This document shows, piece by piece, positions 36,029 to 44,529 of a DNA stretch of 64,000 bases. The translations under genes were made by a program, and so were the position numbers. The notes beneath the pieces are model-generated. The model saw only the letters and a program-made list of their open reading frames with translations. It was not told where the DNA came from and made no database searches. Every line of letters starts with the position of its first letter. The stretch's first letter is position 1. The DNA comes from UBA7328 sp965247965 (lineage in GTDB: Bacteria; Bacteroidota; Bacteroidia; Chitinophagales; Saprospiraceae): contig OZ252053.1 of NCBI GenBank assembly GCA_965247965.1, positions 4,650,001 through 4,714,000 on the forward strand. The letters run 5' to 3'.

Positions 36029-36976
36029 ATGATAAAGAAGATAACACTATTCATTCTTTTCCTTGCCATTGCTGCTTATTTTTTTATGTGTTGGGGATTA
36101 TCTAATAGGATATTAGTAATACACTCCGACGATTTTGAGGCTCAGAAAAATACATTAAAAACCGAATGGATCCTTCCCTATGAGGGCATCATATCCGAAA
36201 TGAGTGAGCCGGTAACATTTCAGATTATAGGTGCGGATGATGTGGAGATAAACGGACGATATTTCGAAAATGTGGATAGTGTAGATTGTGCAGTAATATT
36301 AGTACATGGTTATGGAAATGGAAAAACAGCCGTGCTCAAATATGCTGATCTGTTGTGGGATTGCGGGTGCGATGTGTTGACCTATGATCATAGAGGGCAT
36401 GGCGAAAGTGAAAATGCCTATGCAACAGGCGGCATTAAAGAAAAAGAGGATTTGGTAATCGTCACTGAATGGCTCAAAGAAAAAAGCGGATTGCAGGACG
36501 ATCAGGTAGCTTGGTTTGGCATTTCCTGGGGAGCAGCTACAGTGCTACTTGCCGGTACTTATGAAAATGAAATGGCTTTCATTGCGGCAGATTCACCATT
36601 CCAGAATTGGTATTCAGCAATATTTGAAAGGGCTCTGCGCGATTATGGTAACGAGGTAAAATTTTTGGCCCCAACGGTGATGGCATTTGTGAATAGACGT
36701 GCAGGAATAAATTACAAAGACGCAAGCCCATTGAATGCAGCATCGGATATTACCGAGCCTGTCTTTCTTATTCATTCTCAGACGGATCCTTCCACAGCTT
36801 CTTTGCAGTCTGAAAATATTTCCAAGCATCTCAATGCCAAAAGTACTTTTATCCATACCGATTGGGGTGCCGATCATGGTAAGGATATTAACGAACGTCC
36901 GGAGGAGTACCGGAAGCTTCTTTATGAATTTATAAGGGAGAAGGTTAAGGAGTTTGGAAATTGCACATTGAACTGA
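36029..36976 (+). CDS. Alpha/beta hydrolase with N-terminal membrane segment
   Basis: A 315-aa protein. A hydrophobic N-terminal segment (ITLFILFLAIAAYFFMCWGL) anchors or exports it. The hydrolase core follows: VILVHGYGNGKTAVL gives the oxyanion region, LTYDHRGHGES is the typical loop, the nucleophile serine lies in FGISWGAATVL, the acid is in HSQTDPSTAS, and the histidine in GADHGKDI. This is the BAAT/serine-hydrolase type used for esters or amides; the substrate is unknown. It stands alone. Confidence 0.85.
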   Translation: MIKKITLFILFLAIAAYFFMCWGLSNRILVIHSDDFEAQKNTLKTEWILPYEGIISEMSEPVTFQIIGADDVEINGRYFENVDSVDCAVILVHGYGNGKTAVLKYADLLWDCGCDVLTYDHRGHGESENAYATGGIKEKEDLVIVTEWLKEKSGLQDDQVAWFGISWGAATVLLAGTYENEMAFIAADSPFQNWYSAIFERALRDYGNEVKFLAPTVMAFVNRRAGINYKDASPLNAASDITEPVFLIHSQTDPSTASLQSENISKHLNAKSTFIHTDWGADHGKDINERPEEYRKLLYEFIREKVKEFGNCTLN

Positions 36977-36981
36977 ATAAA

Positions 36982-37857
36982 TCAAAGATGTCTCTCCGCA
37001 TGATAAGAGCTCCTTACTAAAGGCCCACTTTCCACAAAATCAAAACCTCTCCTTAGTCCTTCTTCCTTATAATAAGCGAAGGTATCAGGATGTACAAATC
37101 TAGCGACATTCAAATGTTTCTTGGTAGGTTGGAGATATTGCCCAATTGTGACCACGTCGCAGTTATGTTCTCTTAAGTCATCAAGCGCCCGCAGTACTTC
37201 GTCATCCGTCTCACCTAAGCCAACCATTATCCCAGACTTTGTGCGTTTGCCGGCATCTTTAGTACGCTGTATCTGTTCGAGCGAGCGTTTGTAATCGGCT
37301 TGAGGCCGTACCAACCGGTACAATCTTTTGATAGTTTCTATATTGTGAGACACTACTTCCTGACCACCTTCGATCATACGTTCGAGTGCCGACCAGGCGC
37401 CTTTGACATCCGGAATGAGCGTTTCTATAGTTGTTTCTGGCGAAAAGGCTTTGACCAGTACTACGGTTTGATACCATATTTCTGCTCCTCGGTCTTCGAG
37501 TTCGTCGCGATTGACAGAGGTGATTACAGCGTGCTTGACTTCCATAAGTTTGATAGCCTCGGCAACTCTGAGCGGTTCGTCTTCGTCGTATTCAGGTGGT
37601 TTACCGGTTTTCACCGCACAGAAGGAGCAGCTTCGCGTACATGTATTACCTAAGATCATAAAAGTAGCAGTACCGGCGCCCCAGCATTCGCCCATATTCG
37701 GGCAGTGGCCGCTTTGGCAAATGGTATGTAGATCGTACTTGTCGACAAGAGATCTTACACGGCGGTAGTCTTCGCCTATTGGCAATTTCACTCTTAGCCA
37801 ATCGGGTTTGGGGGATTTGGCGATTTTTTCTTCTGCTAGTACAGGTAAGTCAATCAA
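36982..37857 (-). CDS. lipA: Lipoyl synthase LipA
   Basis: A radical-SAM enzyme that inserts two sulfur atoms into octanoyl groups on the lipoyl domains of dehydrogenase complexes. The 291-aa product carries the first auxiliary cluster motif CQSGHCPNMGEC, the radical-SAM motif CTRSCSFC, and the C-terminal RSSYHAE motif with the serine that binds the auxiliary cluster (GPLVRSSYHAE). The length is normal. It is complete and lies between the hydrolase and a hypothetical outer-membrane-like protein. Confidence 0.95.
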   Translation of the reverse strand: MIDLPVLAEEKIAKSPKPDWLRVKLPIGEDYRRVRSLVDKYDLHTICQSGHCPNMGECWGAGTATFMILGNTCTRSCSFCAVKTGKPPEYDEDEPLRVAEAIKLMEVKHAVITSVNRDELEDRGAEIWYQTVVLVKAFSPETTIETLIPDVKGAWSALERMIEGGQEVVSHNIETIKRLYRLVRPQADYKRSLEQIQRTKDAGKRTKSGIMVGLGETDDEVLRALDDLREHNCDVVTIGQYLQPTKKHLNVARFVHPDTFAYYKEEGLRRGFDFVESGPLVRSSYHAERHL

Positions 37858-37987
37858 ATCGATTCAATTTGCAAATTTGAAAAAGTAGATCGTTCGCAGA
37901 ATAAAAGAAACAAGAAATAATGATGGAAGGTTTTTTTACGAGCCATTTCACCTCTGACTTCTGACCTCGGTCCTCTGTCTTCTCACC

Positions 37988-38794
37988 CTATTTCCTTTTT
38001 CCGAATTGCAAAGATAAGTACAAATTGAGGTAGAAGAAGCGATTCTGTACCTCCGCTCTTTCAGCCAATATGGGAACCTTACTGGGGAAAATATCAACCA
38101 TAAGACCGACCTCAAGCGCTTTGACCGTTTCTTCAAATGCGCCAAGGGCAAAATGGCCCGCAAGCTTGCCATGCGCTCCGACGGTAATGTCCGTCTCTCC
38201 TAATCCTTTGAAGAAATTAGTGCCCCCGTAGATATTGTCAAATGCCAAGAATTCTTCTGCTGTTTCTTCGGTGTATTTTATTTCTACGAGTTCGGGTTCG
38301 AAGGTTTCGAGGTTATTTTGGACGACCTTGATATACATCGGCTTGAGAAGACCGATTGTGGCACCTCCTTCGTAAATGAATCCTATTGCGACACCCTTCC
38401 TCCTCGTTTTTTCGGATAAATAGGTCTTACCTCCTGCGCTGACTCTCAAGTTCAAAAAATGACTTCGCTTGCCGTAAATGAACGATGTAGAAAGCCCTTG
38501 TCCTGGAAAACTAATATTTTTATTCTGTCTCCGCTCGCGCGAATCTTTTATATAGCCCAATTCAAAGTTGTAGTAAGTCGTTTTGTAATACGATTTGAGT
38601 TTACCCGTTTTGTATCCCAAAATCACTCCTGAAGTATGAATCCGCATATCAAACATCTTCTCCGTATTGTAGAGTACTCCTTTGAAGTTGTATTCTACAG
38701 GCTTAGGTTGGAAAATGATCTGAGCAGGCGACGATGTCACCCTTAATAAGATAAGCGAAACAAGACATCCTAGTACCTTGGCTTTTTTCATCAC
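37988..38794 (-). CDS. Hypothetical secreted or outer-membrane protein, 268 aa
   Basis: The N-terminus is a signal peptide (KAKVLGCLVSLILLRVTSSPAQ), and the rest is rich in alternating aromatic and polar residues (YNFELGYIKDSRERRQN, SFIYGKRSHFLNLRVSAGG, FYLNLYLSLQFG), as in small outer-membrane beta-barrels. The last residues end in a strand with an aromatic residue. I do not recognise a specific family. Conservation of such proteins next to a deacetylase-like gene in Bacteroidota is common, but no role is known. The upstream TAATTTTA box on the minus strand, 7 of 8 matches, may be its promoter. Confidence 0.7.
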   Translation of the reverse strand: MMKKAKVLGCLVSLILLRVTSSPAQIIFQPKPVEYNFKGVLYNTEKMFDMRIHTSGVILGYKTGKLKSYYKTTYYNFELGYIKDSRERRQNKNISFPGQGLSTSFIYGKRSHFLNLRVSAGGKTYLSEKTRRKGVAIGFIYEGGATIGLLKPMYIKVVQNNLETFEPELVEIKYTEETAEEFLAFDNIYGGTNFFKGLGETDITVGAHGKLAGHFALGAFEETVKALEVGLMVDIFPSKVPILAERAEVQNRFFYLNLYLSLQFGKRK

Positions 38795-38855
38795 TTATAA
38801 AATTAGCTATTTTAATTCTTATGTTTAATTCATTCTAATTGATTATTGACAAAAG

Positions 38856-40181
38856 TTGAAAAAACCGTTAGTATACATTCTGTGCGATGATGCAAGACCT
38901 CGACTGCATTATGCCCTCAATATCATTTTTAATCTTCATTTGCAGATTGATTTTGAAGTTATTCATAGTCTTGATGTTGCACCTCGCAGAGCAATGCTCA
39001 TAAATTACAATAAGTATAAAACTGAGCGAAAAAATATATCAATTTATCCACACCCTATCCTTAACGAAGATAATATTTATGCTCAGGGGATTCGCGTTAG
39101 TCGGAGTGAAGAGGATCTTCCTTACTTTTTTGCGTCCTATGATTTCAAAGGGGATTATTATTTTGATCTCTTTGCGCTCGTATTTTACATGGTCAGTCGG
39201 TATGAGGAATATCTGCGATTTGTGCCAGACGAATTTGGAAGATTTAGGTCCTCTCAAAGTTTGGCGTATCGAAATAATTTTCTTAAGGTGCCGATTGCAG
39301 ACTATTGGATCCTACACCTGAAAAAAAGTATCGAGCGTAAATGGCAGATAAAAATTCCTTTGAAACGCAAATTCGTGATTAGACCTACCTTCGATATTGA
39401 CATCCCGTTCGCATTTATACACAGACCCACTTGGATACATATTCCATTGATTATCAGGGATTTGGTATTGTTTCGTTTTAAAATTTTGAATGCGCGATTA
39501 TCAACTTTGTTGCGGTTGTGCAAAGATGACTTTGACACATATGAAAAAATAGATGTTCTTCTAAAAACGTACAAAACTAAAGCAACCTATTTCGTGTTAA
39601 TGTGCTTTCGGTACCCTCATGATCTCAACTATTCATGGCGATCAGATGCATTTTCCATCCTTGTGAGGCGTTTGACTTCAAAGACTTTTTTTGGCATCCA
39701 TCCGTCTATTTACTCGCATAACGGAATAAAATATCTCAAGGAGGAAATCATTAGATTGGGCAGGATAAGCGGAAAAGAAGTAGTACGTAGTAGACAACAC
39801 TACCTCAGCATCAAACTACCTGAGACTTATGAGAAACTCCTAGAGCTGGGCATTGAGGAAGATTATTCCATGGGCTTTCATGATCGGAGTGGTTTTCGGG
39901 CAGGCACTTGTTTGCCATTCCCGTGGTACAATTTGAAAGAAGAAAAACAGACCGACCTGATGATCCATCCATTTCAGATCATGGATGCAACATTGAGGCG
40001 ACATCAAGGAAAATCGTCCACAGAAGCAATTGAAGAAATTGCAGAAATCAAAACAGAGATCAGCGCTGTACATGGGCAATTTTCATTCATATGGCACAAC
40101 AGCTCCTTTAGTAAAATCTATGGGTGGGAAGGGTGGGAAGAGGTACTGGAAAGTTGTTTGGAAGGAGATTTAAGTCAGTAG
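38856..40181 (+). CDS. DUF7033 / polysaccharide deacetylase family protein
   Basis: A 441-aa protein. Its N-terminal half fits the DUF7033 family (FNLHLQIDFEVIHSLD, FALVFYMVSRYEEYLRF, DEFGRFRSSQSLAY), and its C-terminal half the deacetylase-like barrel (VIRPTFDIDIPFAF, YFVLMCFRYPHDLNYSW, FFGIHPSIYSHN). The DID pair and the GIHPS histidine are the likely metal ligands. Related proteins take part in envelope polysaccharide modification. The start is TTG at 38856, and a diverging hypothetical outer-membrane protein lies 61 bp away. The ending WHNSSFSKIYGWEGW is conserved in this family. Confidence 0.82.
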   Translation: MKKPLVYILCDDARPRLHYALNIIFNLHLQIDFEVIHSLDVAPRRAMLINYNKYKTERKNISIYPHPILNEDNIYAQGIRVSRSEEDLPYFFASYDFKGDYYFDLFALVFYMVSRYEEYLRFVPDEFGRFRSSQSLAYRNNFLKVPIADYWILHLKKSIERKWQIKIPLKRKFVIRPTFDIDIPFAFIHRPTWIHIPLIIRDLVLFRFKILNARLSTLLRLCKDDFDTYEKIDVLLKTYKTKATYFVLMCFRYPHDLNYSWRSDAFSILVRRLTSKTFFGIHPSIYSHNGIKYLKEEIIRLGRISGKEVVRSRQHYLSIKLPETYEKLLELGIEEDYSMGFHDRSGFRAGTCLPFPWYNLKEEKQTDLMIHPFQIMDATLRRHQGKSSTEAIEEIAEIKTEISAVHGQFSFIWHNSSFSKIYGWEGWEEVLESCLEGDLSQ

Positions 40182-40297
40182 CACATTCGTGCTTTATTCT
40201 TTCCGAAATGGGATGTGAGCAATCTTTTGCCGGTTCAGTTTCTCTTATTAAGCTTGCAGCTTTTCAAGAATAATAACTAAGTTGCACTTCCATTATA

Positions 40298-42610
40298 TTG
40301 GTGAATAATCTAATACAATACTTCTTTAAATTGGTTCGATTTCCGTACTTTTTAATCTTAGGTCCGTTCGCGGTTGGAATTTTATTTTTTTTACAAACTA
40401 ATAATGCAATTGGACAATCCCAACAATTGCCATTGAACAAGAGCGTAACCGTTAACAAAGCAACAGATGTTATCAAAATGGATGGCATCTTTGATGAATT
40501 GACCTGGAAGCAGGCTCTTCCGGCAACAGATTTCTTCCAAAATTTTCCTACCGACAGTCTCCGTGCGAGCAGCGATACTGAAGTATCTTTTGCATATGAT
40601 GATGATAATCTATACGTGGCGATTAAGTGCCATTCTCAAGGGAGTGACTTGATCACGCCTTCACTCAGAAGGGATTATAGTTTTTTTGGCAATGATAATA
40701 TTACTATTCTTTTTGATACGTATAATGATTATACGTCTGCAGTGGTATTTGGAATGACACCCTTTGGTGTGAGAAGAGAAGCGGTTATTTCGAATGCGGG
40801 GCAAGAACGTCAAGACTTCGATAATTCATGGGATAATAAATGGGACGGAGTGGCCAAAATATTTGACTCTCATTGGAATGTAGAAATGGCCATTCCGTTC
40901 AATACGCTTCGCTATACCAAGGGAAGCAAGCGATGGCGGTTTAATTGCTATCGCTATGATGCACAGAATAATGAGATTACCACATGGATGAACGTACCTC
41001 TCAATCGGTTGGCGATGGATTTGGGCTACATGGGCAATATGATTTGGGACGAACCACTACAAAAGACAGGTAAAAACATATCGATCATACCTTATACTGC
41101 TATCAACGCTAACAGAGATTTTGAGAGCGTCAATCAAATGGGTGCGCAGAGCAATATCACGATCGGAGGCGATGCCAAAATCGGACTTACTTCGGGTCTC
41201 AATCTCGATCTGACAGTTAATCCGGACTTCTCCCAGGTGGAAGTAGACCAACAAGTGACTAATATCCAACGTTTTGAAATTTTCTTTCCCGAGAAGCGTC
41301 AGTTTTTTCTTGAAAATGCCGATCTGTTTTCTGGGTTTGGAGGACGAATACTTAATCCTTTTTTCTCGAGGCGAATAGGTGTCAGTATTGATGCGAATAC
41401 AGGCCAAAATATCCAAAATAGCATCCACTATGGGGCGCGATTAAGCGGCAAGGTGAATAATGACTTGCGAATAGGAGTACTCAACATGCAGACAGCCGAA
41501 CAACGTGATAATGATCTACCCAGTTTTAATTTCTCCGTTGCCGCAGCTGAACAAAGGATTACAAAAAGCTCTCGAATTGCTGGAATATTTGTCAACAAAC
41601 AGGCCGTGGATGACGATGATTTCTCCGGAGGATTCAATGCTTATAACAGGGTGGCAGGATTGGAATACAGACTTAATTCACCCGACAACACATGGACAGG
41701 GATGGCTACCTATATGAAGTCATTTACTTCTGGCGTGGAAGGAGCCACCGACTCGCACATTGCCCAACTCATCTACAATCGTAGGAAATATCGATTGGAA
41801 TGGGCGCATGTCTATGTAGGTAATGGCTTTATCACCGAAGTCGGATTCACCCCCAGAAAAGACTTCTTTTTGATGAGTCCGGAAGCTTCTATTAATCTTT
41901 TTCCTAAAGGGAACAAAGTGAGTCAACATACTATTGGCTTCGACAGTCGTGTCTTTTATAACATCGGAGATGATGGCAATGAGGTCTTTGATCGATTTGA
42001 CGTACAAGAGATTAATTTTGAACCTCAATGGTCCGTGAGTTTTACGAACGGCGCAATGCTTGATGTAAAGGGAGATTATAGAAATCTCACCCTGCTCAAT
42101 GATTTTGATCCTACCCGAGTACAGGAAGGCGATATCTTTCTTCCGGCCGGTACTGATCATAGCTGGTTTAATGCAAATGCTATATATCAGTCAGACCTTC
42201 GAAAACTATTCAATTATATGATAGGCGGTACGGCCGGTTCTTTTTATAATGGCAGCATTTGGGGTTCACAGGGAAGTCTTACGTATAGGTATCAGCCTTA
42301 TGGGTTTATTAGCCTCGATTACTCTTATTTTCACATAGCGATTGATGAGCCCTTCAAGCCTGTTGATCTTTGGTTGGTCGGCCCCCGTATCGATTTTACA
42401 TTTTCAAAAAGTGTATTCTTTACGACCTTTATTCAATATAATAATCAATTGGACAATCTCAATATCAATACCAGGTTTCAATGGCGTTTTGCTCCTGTCT
42501 CCGATATATTTCTTGTATACACCGATAACTATATTACTGATCCACGAGATACTTTTAGGAGTAGGAATCGAGCTGTGGTTATGAAATTGACGTACTGGTT
42601 GAATTTGTAG
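40298..42610 (+). CDS. DUF5916 outer-membrane protein with N-terminal CBM9-like domain
   Basis: A 770-aa protein starting at GTG 40298. A hydrophobic start (FPYFLILGPFAVGILFFLQ) is followed by a carbohydrate-binding family 9-like domain (VIKMDGIFDELTWKQALPAT, DTEVSFAYDDDNLYVAIKCH, WRFNCYRYDAQNNE). The rest has the DUF5916 pattern: GGDAKIGLTSGLNLDLTVNPDFSQVEVDQ, then a long series of beta strands ending in aromatic residues, as in an outer-membrane barrel. The family is common in Bacteroidota and is thought to sit in the outer membrane; its substrate is unknown. It is intact. Confidence 0.88.
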   Translation: MVNNLIQYFFKLVRFPYFLILGPFAVGILFFLQTNNAIGQSQQLPLNKSVTVNKATDVIKMDGIFDELTWKQALPATDFFQNFPTDSLRASSDTEVSFAYDDDNLYVAIKCHSQGSDLITPSLRRDYSFFGNDNITILFDTYNDYTSAVVFGMTPFGVRREAVISNAGQERQDFDNSWDNKWDGVAKIFDSHWNVEMAIPFNTLRYTKGSKRWRFNCYRYDAQNNEITTWMNVPLNRLAMDLGYMGNMIWDEPLQKTGKNISIIPYTAINANRDFESVNQMGAQSNITIGGDAKIGLTSGLNLDLTVNPDFSQVEVDQQVTNIQRFEIFFPEKRQFFLENADLFSGFGGRILNPFFSRRIGVSIDANTGQNIQNSIHYGARLSGKVNNDLRIGVLNMQTAEQRDNDLPSFNFSVAAAEQRITKSSRIAGIFVNKQAVDDDDFSGGFNAYNRVAGLEYRLNSPDNTWTGMATYMKSFTSGVEGATDSHIAQLIYNRRKYRLEWAHVYVGNGFITEVGFTPRKDFFLMSPEASINLFPKGNKVSQHTIGFDSRVFYNIGDDGNEVFDRFDVQEINFEPQWSVSFTNGAMLDVKGDYRNLTLLNDFDPTRVQEGDIFLPAGTDHSWFNANAIYQSDLRKLFNYMIGGTAGSFYNGSIWGSQGSLTYRYQPYGFISLDYSYFHIAIDEPFKPVDLWLVGPRIDFTFSKSVFFTTFIQYNNQLDNLNINTRFQWRFAPVSDIFLVYTDNYITDPRDTFRSRNRAVVMKLTYWLNL

Positions 42611-42632
42611 GTTTTAATAGATATCAATCGTT

Positions 42633-42990
42633 TGTCATTGGTATGCCAATCCGACTTCCCTAACCAATCTTGCGCTTTTTTGCAATATCGAGCTCAATAC
42701 AAATTTTGATCCTGCCTATGCTACTGTAGAAGTGGGAAGCCCTGAATTGTTCAATTACTCATTTGTACATATGACAGGGCATGGCAATGTAGTATTTTCA
42801 CATAGTGATGCCGAAAATCTGAGAAGATATTTACTGGCTGGAGGTTTTCTTCATATCGATGACAATTACGGTATGGACGTATTCGTGCGACCGGCTATGA
42901 AAAAAGTATTTCCCGAACTTTCATTCATAGAATTGCCTTTTGAACATCAGATTTATGACCAGAATTATGATTTTCCGAATGGGTTACCTC
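42633..42990 (+). pseudogene. Fragment of a DUF4159 gene, truncated at both ends
   Basis: Starting near 42633 the plus strand reads WYANPTSLTNLALFCNIEL with no start codon, then VEVGSPELFNYSFVHMTGHG, LAGGFLHIDDNYGMDVF and QNYDFPNGLP. This is the middle of a DUF4159 protein. Homology ends close to 42990, after which the frame runs into the antisense of the DUF1501 3' end. The N-terminal signal and the last quarter of the domain are absent. It lies between the DUF5916 stop and the convergent DUF1501 gene, and looks like a rearrangement leftover. Confidence 0.72.
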
Positions 42991-43046
42991 TGAATCACGA
43001 CATTGAGATTTACGTTGAGTCGAGAGGTCTGAATCTTAGACCGAAC

Positions 43047-44510
43047 TTACACAAGCACTTCTTTGACCACCTTACCATGCACATCCGTAAGCCTATAACG
43101 GCGACCCTGATGTCTAAAGTTCAGCCGCTCATGGTCGATCCCCAAAAGATGCAGCATAGTCGCCTGAAAATCATGCACATGCACAGGATCTTTGATGATA
43201 TTATAACCGAAATCACCTGTTTCACCATAAGTGATCCCAGGCTTAATTCCTCCACCAGCCAGCCAGTAAGTAAAACTTCTGGGGTGGTGATCCCTGCCGT
43301 ATGTTTCTTTGGTCAGAGGACCCTGACAATAGACCGTTCTTCCAAACTCGGAGCCCCAAATAACCAGGGTCTCATCCAATAGTCCCCGCTGCTTCAAATC
43401 TTTGACAAGTGCTGCTGCCGGTTGATCGGTTTCTTTGCATCGCTGCGTCAGCTGAACAGGGAGATTGTCATGAGTATCCCATCCCATGTGGTACAATTGA
43501 ATGAATTTCACGTCACGTTCGGCGAGTCGCCTGGCCAAAAGGCAATTAGCTGCAAAGGTTCCGGGGATCTGGGAATCCGGGCCATAAAGTTCATAGATGT
43601 GTTCAGGCTCATTAGATATGTCCATCGCTTCCGGCACTGAAGTTTGCATGCGATATGCCATTTCGTACTGGGCTATACGGGTGGCCAATTCAGGATTGCC
43701 GTAGGATTCCAATTGCATTTGGTTCAATTCCTGCAATTCGTCCAGGAACTTGCGACGGTTGTCGGCCTTGATTCCCGGAGGGTTGGTTAAATACAAGACA
43801 GGATCACTACCAGATCGAAACTGCACTCCCTGATGTATCGAAGGCAAAAATCCATTACCCCACAACCGGGAATAGAGAGGCTGCATATTGCCATTTTTTC
43901 CTTTGGACAATAAAACTGTAAAAGCTGGCAAATTATCGTTATCCGATCCCAGTCCATAGCTGAGCCAGGCGCCAATACTGGGTCTACCCGCTTGTTGTGA
44001 ACCTGTTTGGAAAAAAGTAATTGCCGGATCGTGGTTGATGGCTTCGGTATATATGGACTTTATAATGCAAATATCATCGGCGATAGAGGCCGTATGCGGA
44101 AGCAATTCGCTGAACCATGCACCGCTTTGACCATGCTGTGTGAACTTAAAATGCGAAGCGGCGAGTGGAAAGGATTCCTGGTTGGCCGTCATGCCCGTCA
44201 ATCTTTGGTTCCCCCTGACTGAGTTGGGCAATTCTTCGCCATGTCTTTTTTCTACCACGGGTTTGTAATCGAACAAATCCAATTGAGAGGGAGCTCCACT
44301 TTGATGGAGATAAATAATTCGTTTTGCTTTTCCAGAAAAATGAGGGCTTCCCAAAACACCAGTCAAACCGGAAGATAAACCGAGTGTTTCTCTACTACCT
44401 GTACATCCTGGAAGCAGGGATGCCAAGGCAGCCGTACCTATGCCAAGGCTAGCTTTGGACAGGAAATGACGGCGGGACATGCCTAAATAGAATTCGTTTA
44501 TATCTTTCAT
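43047..44510 (-). CDS. DUF1501 (sulfatase-like, Tat-exported) protein
   Basis: The 487-aa protein starts with a twin-arginine signal (SRRHFLSKASLGIGTAALA) with a lipobox-like end LLPGC, so it is exported folded and probably lipid anchored. The body has the DUF1501 pattern: GKAKRIIYLHQSGAPSQLDLFD, ITFFQTGSQQAGRPSIGAWL, IQLYHMGWDTHDNLP, and WGSEFGRTVYCQG followed by GRDHHPRSFTYWLAGG. DUF1501 is related to alkaline-phosphatase/sulfatase folds. It lies 19 bp downstream of the cytochrome-type partner at 44530; such pairs are common in Planctomycetes and some Bacteroidota. The end of this protein is also found as a remnant at 6415-6498. Confidence 0.92.
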   Translation of the reverse strand: MKDINEFYLGMSRRHFLSKASLGIGTAALASLLPGCTGSRETLGLSSGLTGVLGSPHFSGKAKRIIYLHQSGAPSQLDLFDYKPVVEKRHGEELPNSVRGNQRLTGMTANQESFPLAASHFKFTQHGQSGAWFSELLPHTASIADDICIIKSIYTEAINHDPAITFFQTGSQQAGRPSIGAWLSYGLGSDNDNLPAFTVLLSKGKNGNMQPLYSRLWGNGFLPSIHQGVQFRSGSDPVLYLTNPPGIKADNRRKFLDELQELNQMQLESYGNPELATRIAQYEMAYRMQTSVPEAMDISNEPEHIYELYGPDSQIPGTFAANCLLARRLAERDVKFIQLYHMGWDTHDNLPVQLTQRCKETDQPAAALVKDLKQRGLLDETLVIWGSEFGRTVYCQGPLTKETYGRDHHPRSFTYWLAGGGIKPGITYGETGDFGYNIIKDPVHVHDFQATMLHLLGIDHERLNFRHQGRRYRLTDVHGKVVKEVLV

Positions 44511-44529
44511 AAGGAAATGAATTTCAATA

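Noticed and set aside
42732..43382. A 216-codon plus-strand frame read as one gene
   Set aside because: The first part is the DUF4159 fragment, and the second part is the antisense of the DUF1501 3' end. The fusion frame is a chance result of the junction.
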